Of a stretch of DNA of 64,000 bases, positions 1-11,800 are shown one piece after another. The notes below the pieces were generated by a model that was given only the letters and a program-made list of their open reading frames with translations, was not told where the DNA came from and made no database searches. How positions within the stretch are numbered: the stretch's first letter is position 1; each line of letters starts with the position of its first letter. This DNA comes from Cotesia glomerata (taxonomy: Eukaryota > Arthropoda > Insecta > Hymenoptera > Braconidae), in assembly GCF_020080835.1 (NCBI RefSeq), contig NC_058158.1, forward strand, positions 26,926,305-26,990,304, written 5' to 3'. Made by a program: the position numbers and the translations under genes.

Positions 1-1026
1 TTGTATTTATTAGATTTGGTCCTCCCGAGCCAGCGTTCAAAACAAGTCCGACTCCCGATTCACTTCTCATTCTTTTTTGACGTTCGCAATAAGCGCGCCA
101 AGTTTCTTCATTAAAACCATAATTAAAGTAATCCGTGATATCAGCTCCAGGCTGTCGCCATGGCTTATCCTCCAGTTGATCAAGATTAAACTCATGCGCC
201 TGGATCCCATTTATAACACCAATCGTTTCAAATTCATCGATGCTAAATTTACCAGGTTGTTTGTTTAATTTATCTGGTATTCCGGAGGCGTTCGTTAAAA
301 GCCCACTACGTTTAATATTTATATTATTATATGCTGGCGTCGATTTAATATCACCGATGACGACATGAACGTCATCATCTGAATCGGAATCACTTGGAGC
401 ATCAGCGTCTTCTTGGCTCGGTTCTTTTGTACCATTTTCATCAACATCATGTTCCTCATCTTCAATAGGCTCCTGTGACGTATGTTCTTCCGGTGCTGAT
501 GCTTCTAATTGCTAATTTATAAATAAATGTATTGTTAATTATGATACTAAATTTAACAAACATCTAATAATTTTTTAGATTTTTACAACAATTAAATTAT
601 AATGAAAAAAATTAAAAAAAAAAAAAGTTCCATATTGGTTATAAAAAATCCAAAAATTGTCAGATATCTGTTTATTAACCCTTCAGGACATGGGTGTTTT
701 TTAGTGTCTCACTTGCACTGCAGCGACATCCATTATGTTAAATGTTGTTGCGTGAGAAAAAATCTCATAACCCATGTCCTGAAGGGTTAAAATATCATTA
801 TTAATTTCATTTCCACCGGTAGATACTTAAACAGGTTATGTTTACTTACCTCAGTAGACTCTTCGGGGTTATTTTCCGCGTTACCCTCTTCAATATTTTT
901 CAACTCATCTTGATTTAAATTTGATGTTGATTCCTTATTATTTTCAAGCGATTCTTCCTTGGAAAAATTATCTTTTCCATCATTTGAATCTCCGTAAAGC
1001 CACTGGTCCTCGTTATCATCCGCCAT
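1..1026 (-). CDS. Fip1: Fip1, pre-mRNA 3'-end processing factor (5' part, partial)
   Basis: This is the N-terminal part of the Fip1 subunit of the cleavage and polyadenylation specificity factor, which acts in the nucleus, binds U-rich RNA and links CPSF to poly(A) polymerase. Two coding exons are visible. Exon 1 is 1026..850: it starts MADDNEDQWLYGDS and its GTAAGT donor lies at 849. Exon 2 starts at 511 after a TTAG acceptor and stays open to base 1, so the gene continues off the left edge. The join is in phase 0. Both exons are rich in Asp and Glu, as in the family. The diagnostic Fip1 motif reads KPWRQPGADITDYFNYGFNE (forward bases about 95-155), followed by TWRAYCERQKRMR. The family assignment rests on this motif and is firm. 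The intron at 512-849 contains a complete piggyBac-like MITE. Upstream of the start no other gene appears for several kilobases. Confidence 0.94.
679..786. mobile_element. piggyBac-like MITE, 108 bp
   Basis: The 17-bp terminal inverted repeats CCCTTCAGGACATGGGT (679-695) and ACCCATGTCCTGAAGGG (770-786) are perfect. TTAA sits directly outside both ends (675-678 and 787-790). TTAA target duplications and CCC ends are the hallmark of the piggyBac superfamily. There is no coding capacity. The element lies in the first coding intron of Fip1. Confidence 0.85.
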
Positions 1027-4000
1027 TTTTACTCTTTTACTCTTTGAATTAATCTTTCTTTTTTATTAAGCCCATGCAAAACATTATTCATACTATAGTT
1101 ATGCTTTCCACAACTCTGAATCGTCAGTTAAATACTCAGTTCAGTGAATTCAATGCTAGATGGCATTAGTTATTTACTACCAAAGAAAAAAGAGAAAAAC
1201 ATAAGGCATGAATATATAGCAAGGCGCCAGACAACAGATACAAATTAAATTGACAGTAAATCGAAGTAACAAAAATAAAGATTATTTTTTAAAATACAAG
1301 AATGATAATTTAAAACATTTTTTAAATATTTACAGTTATATTTTTAATCATTTTATCCTAATAAATATATTATTAGTTTTAAAACATTTTGCGATCTTTA
1401 GTCGTCAGTCATAATCATCATGTTTTGAGTTTAAAACAGCTATTTTAAAAAATACATCAAAATTTTCTTTCTAATTCTTTTCATAGATTTTCTTAAATTT
1501 TTCACTTTCTGATAGATTCTTTTAATTAAAAAAAAAAAAACAACCTTATCAGATATCTTCAATCTTGGTATCAAAATATTTTTCAGTAAGTAATTATAAT
1601 ACGATTTTAAAATTTTATCAATCACTGATGAAACTCTTTATATTTATTTCTCCAATCACTCAATAGATATCGTTACAATCTGTAATCATAAATATTTAAA
1701 TAAAAATCAAAACTTTCTATTTCAGTGACTATCATTTTTTGATTCAACTTATACTGCCAATAGATTATAACTTGAAGCAAAGCGAGTTTACATACCAAAT
1801 AAAGGATTCAAAAAAACCAATAGCGACATAATTTTGTAACAAAATACTTCTAAAAGGTATATTCATCCATGAAAAAGGCTTATGAAACTAGACACGGGGT
1901 ATATTAGTCAGATGTATATGACACACCGTTGCGCCGTAAAACCGGATTCTTGTGATCTCTACATGGCGAAATAATTCCTACCTATAATCGGACAGTATTA
2001 ATAAAATAATTTAACAGGAAAATCCTGGATAAGATAATGTGTGATAGATCTGAGATATCATATACATAAATCATATATCACAAGATTGATAAAGTTATGT
2101 GCTGATAAATTTGTTAATTTATAAAACAAATCTCTATTTATCAATAAATTTTATTATACAAGTAAGTAATAACTTTAAAAAGCTATTTTTTTATTATCTA
2201 GGCTGGATTGATATTGATACTTAAAAAAAACTTTCGATTGATAAATGTCTATCTATTTTTTATATAGAAATTCATTGACCTGAAGATATCCAATCAATAA
2301 TAAAATGAATAAATTTTTAAATTCATTCGAAATTTATAAAATTTTAGAGGTCACAATTCAATAAATTTTATTGTACATTTTATTATACATCCGTGATATA
2401 ATATTGAAAATAAAATAAACTCCAACGCATAGGTGTATCTGCGAAAAAATTGTTTATATTTATTTATTACACAAAAGTTATAAAACATTGATTGATTAAA
2501 TATCACATACTGTGCAATTGTACCGTACAGTTAACTATGGACAAACATTATACCTTCGATGTCAGTGGCACTGAGTAAACTTTTAGCCTTTATACTAAAA
2601 CGTATAGGTATATATTTACGTGCATGTGCACGTATAATATTTTTAAAAAGTTTAATAAGTTCAAGTAACTATTACATTTCGTTAAATATTTTATTAAATA
2701 TTCAACGTTTTAATTATGTTTTTCCAATGAAAGTACTCAATATATGTGCGCGAATTACGTGTCGCTTGTAGAATTTTTTATAATTAAATAAATATATTTC
2801 ATCATGCCATAAGTTATGAGTAATTGCTATTATTGGTTCATTAAAAAAAACAAAAACATTTTAAATACAAAAAATAAACATGGACTTAGTAATAAATATA
2901 TAAAAATTTCAAAATGATATTATATGTGCGGAAAGATATTTGTACTCCTTATTCAGTGTATTATTGAAATGCACCCTTAGAGTACTTTAGTTACAACCTT
3001 GTTGCTGATGTAGTGCAGTGTTAGACACTTGGAACGTATAAACCAATGGTAATAATTGATAATAGTATCGATTAAATGTAGACGGCTTCGTGAGCTCTAG
3101 GAACCACATACTACATGTTCTAACTGCTGCTCTCTTCCCAGTTTCAATCTCAACACAATTGATCTCATTTTACCTAATTTATTTTATTTCTTCACGTTAA
3201 AAAATTTTATTGTCATTTCAAAAATATTTATCAATTTCAAGTAATTTAAAAAGTTGAAATGTTTGAAATATTTAATTAAAATCTTAAACTATTTTAAAAG
3301 CCGTGTATCGTGGATTAAAATATAATTTTACGAGTAAAAATAAAAAAATTTTCTAAATATATTTTTATTGTAATAAATATTCATTAAGAGCTGTCTTCAA
3401 TGGTATGCATAAAAATATAATAAAACTTCTTTAACTAATCCCACAACGGTTTAAACGTATTAAAAAAGCATATACGTCATATGTTATGTATACACATGTA
3501 AATATGTCTACTATACGTACATCAATGTTTAACGTTTTATCTTCATTTAGCTTGTCAAAAGCAACAATGTTAAAGATAAAGATCTACGCCCAAATGATTG
3601 TACTATCAGTACCACAAAATGCCTATAGACAGGTGAAAAATTAATTCCTATTTTTTTATAGTCCGTGTTTTTAATTTGACTAGCCTACTTCCTCTACTAC
3701 CTACCATTTGTGTATTGTTTGTATTTGCAATATTATTAAGCAATTCCAATCTACGTATAACTATAGTGTATTATCATATCTATTTACTCATACTGCATAC
3801 AAATTGTTATTCGACGCGTATTTCGTAGAAGCTAATATATTATCTTCCCATCCATACACTGATACGTATAGATTAATATACTAAGTAGTGTTACTGTTTC
3901 TTTACAATCTAATGTACAATATATATCTACGTTAGTTAGTAAATTTTACATTATATACACTGATAGAAGGATTTCTTAGCATTTAAGAAGATTTCTTTGT

Positions 4001-4900
4001 ATTTAAGAAATCATTTCTTAAAGAGTATTTCTTAACATTTAAAAAATATTACTTAGTATTTAAGAAATATTTCTTTGTATTTAAGAAATATTTTTTAAAT
4101 ATTAAGAAATTATGTTTAAGAAATGATTTCTTAAATACAAAAAAATCTTTTTAAATACTAAGAAATCCTTCTATCAGTGTATTAGCCTCAGTAAAATACC
4201 ATGATAGTCAAGAATATCTATATACATTCAAACTTCAATATTTATTGATGTTCGATCGGCTATCGATAAAGGACTATAAAACCAGTGAGCGTTATTGTAC
4301 TTTAACATTTATATATATGTATATATGTTATATCTAACAATACTTTTGCGACTATTTTAGCACCGATGTCTCAACGATTTATTTTTAACATTTTCAGGAC
4401 AATCCAGATTACTACTGTGACCCTGACTTATTATTATTATTTTTTTTTTTTTCATATTTTGACACAACTTACTGCAGAAAATTTTTTTATCTTATTTCAT
4501 ATTATTATTATTTGTTGGGGATATATAATATTATATTAATTAAATTGACACGATGAAAAAAAAAAGTTCTTGACCCTCATCACAAGATTTATATTGTGAA
4601 ACCTTTTTAATACATTACTCAATCTAGAGGCATTAAAAAACAAAGGTTTCACTATTATTACGTATTTTCAAACTATATTTCTGCAAGTATGAATAGATAA
4701 AATATTTATTTAGTATTGTTGAGTATAATAAGCTTTTTAATTCATTAGTGAGTAAAAAAAATGTATCTATAAAATTTTCATTGAGAAAAAAAAAATATTA
4801 CAGGTGTAAAAGATAAATTGAGTAAAAAACAAGTTATCGAAGGTCAAAAAAATATATAAATAATTACTATTTTGAGAGCTGAAAAATATTTAAAGTTCAG
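1027..4900. other. intergenic region between Fip1 and GDAP2
   Basis: This is AT-rich DNA between the Fip1 start and the probable GDAP2 5' region. Short open frames here (for example 2559-2771 on the plus strand) have no recognisable protein character. The only structured object seen is the MITE at 3958-4179. No RNA gene was recognised. Bases just above 1026 should hold the Fip1 5' UTR and promoter, but no clear core element was seen. Confidence 0.5.
3958..4179. mobile_element. Tc1/mariner-like palindromic MITE, copy 1
   Basis: The element starts CACTGATAGAAGGATTTCTT and ends with the inverse, AAGAAATCCTTCTATCAGTG. The interior is a long imperfect palindrome of AAGAAAT/ATTTCTT words, so the single strand could fold into one hairpin. 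TA flanks both ends (3956-3957 and 4180-4181), the target duplication of Tc1/mariner elements. No open frame is present. A second copy with the same ends lies at 24708-24978. Confidence 0.75.
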
Positions 4901-5827
4901 TGCACTTGATTGGCGCCATAAAAATTTGCGCGCGCAGTTAATCGTGATGGATTAGTGGTACCAAAGGTAGGTAAAAGAAACAAATTAGGAAGGGGAAGTT
5001 CAATGATAGAGTGGGAGTAAGCCAGTAGAACAGCGAGGATGAAACAGCGTTAGCGCATTTGTGTAATACGTCGACGGCACGTCGACCTAGAAGTAGACTG
5101 GTAACTGGTTGGTTATTAGAAAAAGAAAGAACGTTAATATTGTACTAGTTAGACCAAGATATATGTATATATATACAAAGATAAAGAGAGAGAAGAAAAC
5201 AAAAAAGAAGGATATATTTTATAAATCTGTGCCAAAGCGCGCAAGTGAGAAAATAATTATTGGAGTAAACAAAGAAAATTCGATAGCTAATGCTTTTGTG
5301 ACGAGTGTTGGTGTGTCCGGAAGTCGATTATATTCATTGTTCAATATAACTCATTTTTTCTCTTTGGTGTACATTGTCAAATTACTTGGTACGATGTTTA
5401 CTTTACTTTACTTGCATTGTAGTCTCAGTTCTAAGTGTCATCTGTATGGTTTTAGAATGTTTTACATTTTTTTGAGAGTTTTTATTGTTAATTTTCGCGC
5501 GTACGATCGTTTAATTAAAGAACAGCTGATGTAAAAATGGCGCGTGACAGTTGGTGTAAGGTTAGACGTGCGCGAAAATTTTTTATTCGATAAAATATAC
5601 AAATATATATAACATCTATGTATGATTTTAATTGATTAGTTATATGTCTGATTGGTACTTTTTATTGTTATGACGTTTTTATTTTGATTGCTATAACAGT
5701 AAAAATTAGTTGTTGGGCTGCATTTATTACATTTTTTTTATGTGACAACTGTCATTGATGAATAATGATAGCCGTATGTAATAATTAAATTTATTTGTAT
5801 TATTACAATTTAAGCTTGATGAGGCTG
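4900..5827 (+). promoter_or_regulatory. probable GDAP2 promoter and 5' UTR region
   Basis: Base composition rises in GC around 4910-5110 (GCGCGC, GTCGACGGCACGTCGACC), unlike the surrounding AT-rich DNA. This is typical of an insect transcription start region. It lies upstream of the first recognisable GDAP2 codon. An open frame at 5109-5534 does not start with ATG and resembles no family, so it is treated as UTR. The exact start site is not defined. Confidence 0.4.
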
Positions 5828-8800
5828 ATGGAACCCCTGGGTATCGCCCCCGAAACCGTAGAGATACGTACATTAACACGATGGGCCCAAGTACCAGTTC
5901 AACATCGTTATACAGACTACTCAAATTCATTAGGAGAAGCTAATCATTTTACGGATTGTCCTTTTCCGTCTCAAAATTCAATTAATCGTAAGATTGCATT
6001 ATGGTATGTATTTATTTTGTTATACTTTTTTATTATCAATACATGTAATTATATGTTTCTTATAATTTATACATTCATTTTCAATAGGACTGGAGACATA
6101 TCGGTGCTACAAGTTGATGCGGTGGTGAATCCTACCAATGAAACTATGAATGACAATAGTCCTACGTGCCAAAAAATATTTTCCCGAGCTGGTCCAGCGC
6201 TTAATATCGAAATTGACAATGACATCAAAGGTATTATTGCACTAATATTTATTTTAGGTTAATTGAAAATTGGGAAAAAAATGTTTCATCTCTTTGACAC
6301 GTTTTTTTTTTTTTTTTTTGACTAATTATTCTGTAAATATCGGTCGTGCAAAAAGTGTTTCAATTGAGAATATTAATCTAATACTTTCAATTTTATAAAT
6401 AGCATTGTCAGTTTTATCAATTAGTAAAATTGAAGAGACTTATAACTTCATTTATTCTATTTTTATTTTTCCAATAGCTTTTAACATAATTAAATTACCT
6501 TGGAAATTAATCTTTGACTTTCATAGTGTAATAAATAGATATTTTGAGACTAGTTTTAAAAATAATGGAAAAAAAAAATATTTATAATAACTAATTGCTA
6601 GTTTTTTAATCAATTAGCCTAATAATTTTTTTAATTACTTAATGAAAAATTCGTTTTTTGCAAAAATTTTCGTATAGAAGTGAATTCATAAGGCAATCAA
6701 AATTATCAAAAAAAAAATAGAATCAACTAAAACTGAAGTAATTTTAGATTTTTTGAATTTTACTATACAATTATTTAATAATTTGTACGGTTAATTTATT
6801 CAAAATTAAAATTTTTTTTTGCAGTAAAACAAAATTTTTAATCTTTACAGAATGTAAAACAGGTGAAGTACGAGTAACTCAAGCCCATAATTTACCTGCT
6901 CGTTTTATTATTCATACAGTCGGGCCAATTTACAATGTCAAATATCAAACAGCAGCTCAAAATACTTTACATTGTTGTTATAGGTATGTCACAAATATTT
7001 TTTACTAAATAAAGCTTGGATATTAATTTTAAAAAAATAAAAATATAACTTAATAAATTTTTTTCATCAGGAATGTTCTACAAAAAGCCAGAGAAATGGG
7101 ATTGCGTACTGTTGCATTACCTGTAATTAATTCAGTTCATCGTAATTATCCACCAGATGCTGGAGCGCATGTTGCACTTCGTACGATACGCCGTTTTCTA
7201 GAGCAGTATAATGATTCATTTGTCTGCATTGTTCTCGTTCTTGAGCCCTGTGATCTGGGTATTTATCAAATTCTTCTGCCACTTTACTTTCCACGAAATT
7301 ACGAAGAACAAGAAAACGCATGTTGGCAATTACCAAGTGATATCGGAGGTCCTGATGGTGAACCACTTTTGCCTGATCGACAAATTCGTATCATAGACAA
7401 TCCTCAGCATACACTCCACAGTAATATTATTATTATAATACATTTGTATTTTTATATTAAAGTTAAAAATTGAATATTATTAAATGTATTTTTATTGATT
7501 TAAGGCGATGAAACGATTGAATTGTCAAGTCAGCTCGATACCTCATTGAATCTTGGTGAGCATGCATTTACTCAGATGCAAGGAGACTTAGATAGACAAA
7601 GGCTGCTTGGGGAACGACCACTTACTGATCCTATTGCTGATATCATGATCAAGCAGATGCAGCAAAAAGAAAGGTACGAAAGAATATTTGTCTATTCAGC
7701 TGTTTGCTTATTTTGGTAAATCTTATAATACCTTATCTAGAAGTTATTTATTTAAAAAATTTTGTTATAATAAATTATTAACCACTAGAAATTTACAAAA
7801 ATATTTTCAAGTAAAAAAATAAAATATTCATCGAACAGAATTTGGAATTATGCTTTTAAAATATTTTCAATTTTTCGTGCATATTTTTGTAAGTACTATG
7901 ACTAAATAATTAATTTTAAGAAATAAAAAGTTCAATTAATATGTGTTATTTTGAGTATAAATATTGAATTACAAACTTTTTAAGGGCCAGTTTTTCAACC
8001 CCGGGTTTAAGTATTTTATCATTGTGAATATATCTATATATAATATACATATATAGATATATTCACAATGATAAACTACTTAAACTTGGGGTTGAAAAAC
8101 TGGCCCTAAGATTAAAGAATTATGAAATGTTTAACAAGTAATTAAATTTTGAGTATCAACATAATACGTCATAAAATTTCTGTCAATAAAGAAGGAATCT
8201 ATAAGATTATTTACAAAAATAGCTAATATATATTATTTACTTTAAAAATAGTATCGATAATACAGTTTTTTTTTTTATTATTTTTTTTTTAAATCTAAAC
8301 AATAACTCAATAAGATTGATAAGTGTTGTGTAAAATTCAATTATCATTCAAAAATTGAGTTACCCGGTACCGATAATTACGGAAATTTAATTTTTTAAGT
8401 ATATTAAATTTTACAAACAACTTAATAATTTTCAGTAATTTTTGTTGTTTTAATTTTCTGCTGTGATTAAAGTCTGTTCGACAGTTTGTTTACTTAGTTA
8501 AGAGTACTTGTAATAATGAGATAAATACTGTTATTTAATTATATATATTTAAAAAAAATGATAATTCATGACCTGGTAACATAATTTGAATACCATCTGA
8601 GCAAATTATAAAACTTTCAACAACAGTGGTACTTGCACGTATTGTATTTTAAACATTAAACAAAACAATGCCTTAGAATGAATGTTACTGTGTAAAACAA
8701 GTTTAAAAGCATATATGTGTTTGTAGACTTTTAGTACTTTTGAAATTATTTATAGTGTTAAATTTAATTGAAGCAAGTAGAGCATTGCCTATTTAATACT

Positions 8801-11800
8801 TCACGCTTGCCGGATATAGTGACGTCAGATATCAAATTTAGTTTTAAATTTTATGAATAATTATCTTAATTTAGTAATCATATTATTAATGTTGAATAAT
8901 TTCTGTTTTATTTTATTTTTATTTTTTTACATTGAAATTAATAAACAAAAATTGTAAAGATAAGTTTTTGAAAAATCTTCTATACTTTTTGTACAGAATT
9001 AGCAACATAAGAAGAGTATTGATGAATTAAAATATGAATAATGTTTATTTATAAATTTTTAAATAAAAATGAAATTTGAATCACTGTAAATGACAATATT
9101 ATAAAAAAAATTTGTTGGATGACGTAAATAACGTCGACGGGAGAGTGCCTAGTCGATTGGTCTGATGAACGCAAGCGCTTTAAAGACTTGCAATATAAAG
9201 TACTTTTTCTTTACTTGCCGAAACGACGACGACATTATTATAGCTCGTTGATTCAATATAAGTTAAACTGTTGAGACAACAACTCGTAATTTTTTTTTCT
9301 GCATACTAATCATGTTGTACGCGGTAATTATTTACACTTGATTCGGTGCTCGTATTTTGAATCAGTATTTGTACTACGTCTTGATCTATTAATCGCAACT
9401 CTCCAACTCGTCACCTTCTATCGCAATCATTCTTTTTTTATTCATTTTATCGGCTCTATTTTATAAAATTCGTATTTTAGTAATTTTATATTAAATAATC
9501 TTGTAAAAATTAACATTTGTATTTAAATGTATACGCAAAATATTTGAATTAATAGTATTTTTTGTGATATATCTTTTACTGAGTGATATTGTGTCAGAAC
9601 TTTTATAAATTTTATTGATTATTAGATTGGATACTCAGTTATTTTAAAATAAATTTATAAAAATAACTTACTTTATAATAAATTTAAACGAGTAAAGTTA
9701 TATCAAAATAATGGTGATGATTGACATGACAGATGTAAGATTAGATGAGGATGACGATGAAGATCGGTGGGTATTTTATTTATTTATTCATTTATTTATA
9801 GTTAATTTTAATAGATGATACAGTAATTCATGTACTATTATCGAAAGTTTATTAACCTTGTATGTTATATGATAACAAATGCTAATTGATAGCTGTCTGT
9901 AGAATGGAGCTAAAGAAAAAAGGAAGAACAGATATTACGTTTACGTCTCGAGCCGTGTACTTGACCCGAAAAATCCGAGTATCGGCCTCTATCTAATCCC
10001 CTACCCTTTAACATTTAGTTCGTTCAATAATAAACTGAGTCACTGATTTTCTCTAATACGTATATTCTATATTTTTTATTTAATTGGATTTATTCATTTA
10101 ATAACAACAATTACTCATATGTATTTGTTATTACTCATTGCAACTAAATTTGCATAAGAAAATGATGAAATATTTTAATTTCTATCGATCGATATTGATT
10201 ATTTATCATTATGATTATCACCATGAAAAAGGATTCATTTTTTTTCTTATTTGAATTGAATTTATTTTTTCAGTGTTTTTTAATTTCGTGCAAAAATATC
10301 AATTTTAATATTTTAAATTTACTAATAAAATTTCATACATAGACAATACTTATATTTACAAATCATTGTTTATAACAATAACTTTGGACAATTTTTAATT
10401 TTATACAATCAGTTAGATATAAATTATTCAATAAACAGTAATTAATAAGCAGTAATTAATAGAGATATATTATAAGTTATTATCTTACGTAACTTTATCA
10501 ATAAATATCATAATTATTTAAATAATTTATTCTTAAAAAAGTACGTTTTTATTATTGTTATTGTTATTGTTATTTAAAATATTTTGATAATTTCAGGTAT
10601 GAAAGATTACTAAGACGAGCCAAAATGGAAGATTTGACTGAAGTTTCAGGAATTGGTTGTCTTTATCAAAGTGGTGTTGATCGACAAGGAAGGCCAGTTG
10701 TCGTTTTTGTTGGTAAATGGTTTCCAGCAACTAAAATAAATCTAGATAAGGTAAAAAATATTGCTATAATTTATTGATTATTATTTATACTGAAATAATT
10801 GATATAAAAATATCATAATTTATGAACTAACATCTAGTGTATTAGCGTATATGTGACCACGCGTTAATATCAACATCAAAAAGCTACTATTATACTTAGT
10901 TATTATCAATGTGACGTCAAATAACCGATGTGACGTCACAAATAGTCAATCGATATTTTGATTTTCGGATGATATAAAAATAGAAAAAAATAATCAGTAT
11001 GTCTAGTCTTTGAAGTAATAATTTATTGACTTTGTTTAGTTAGTCAACAAATTTGATTTTTAAAAAGAGCCGTTAAATATTTTATATAATGCAACGTAAA
11101 TATCCGTGATAAAATAGCACGGCTTGATAGAATGAAAGCGCTTTTTATCTGCAAACTCATCTTCGTTAATTTATGGCATATAAAGTGAATAGATACATTT
11201 TTCTTTATCTTTTTCCTTTTTATTTTATGACGCATAAACAATTAAATAGACTTTTGTAATAATTAAATGAAATTTTTTTTATCGGCTGTGTTTGCTCAAA
11301 AGAGTGAGTAGAGTAAGATTAAAATGACATGATTGTTTATATATATATGCATTTCAATAAAGAATTGTTGACAATGGTTCTTTGATTGAGAAATCATATT
11401 CAATTCTCTGAAAAACAAAAGAAGAAAGCTTGAATTAAACAAAAGCTTCTTTAAAAAGGGAAAAAATAGAGATTCATTTCTGCACAATCTACATAAAAAA
11501 ATCATGTCAAGATAAATGAGAAAAAATATTTCAATTATTCTTTGACTAGATGAATATTACTTCGAAATTATAATTTATTTATTTATTTTTACAATCATTT
11601 TGTTTGCAGACACTAAATATACGAGAATTGAAATATGAGTGTACATAGTAATTAGAAGGTTTCTTAAAAAATGCAAAACGGAAATTTATTAATATATTTT
11701 TTCGATTTTAATATATTTTTAAGTTAAAAAAAATTAAATTTTGGAAATTTTTATATACATATTTCTTTCAATACTATATTATAATTTTTGCTCATCAATA

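Noticed and set aside
2559..2771. 70-codon open frame in the first intergenic region
   Set aside because: No family character, no supporting splice sites, isolated in AT-rich DNA.
5109..5534. Open frame of 141 codons upstream of GDAP2
   Set aside because: It has no ATG start at its head, no recognisable domain, and lies in the probable 5' UTR/promoter region.
5795..5827. GDAP2 start further upstream
   Set aside because: The first codon of that frame is not ATG. The family start MEPLG at 5828 is preferred, with ATG 5819 as the alternative.
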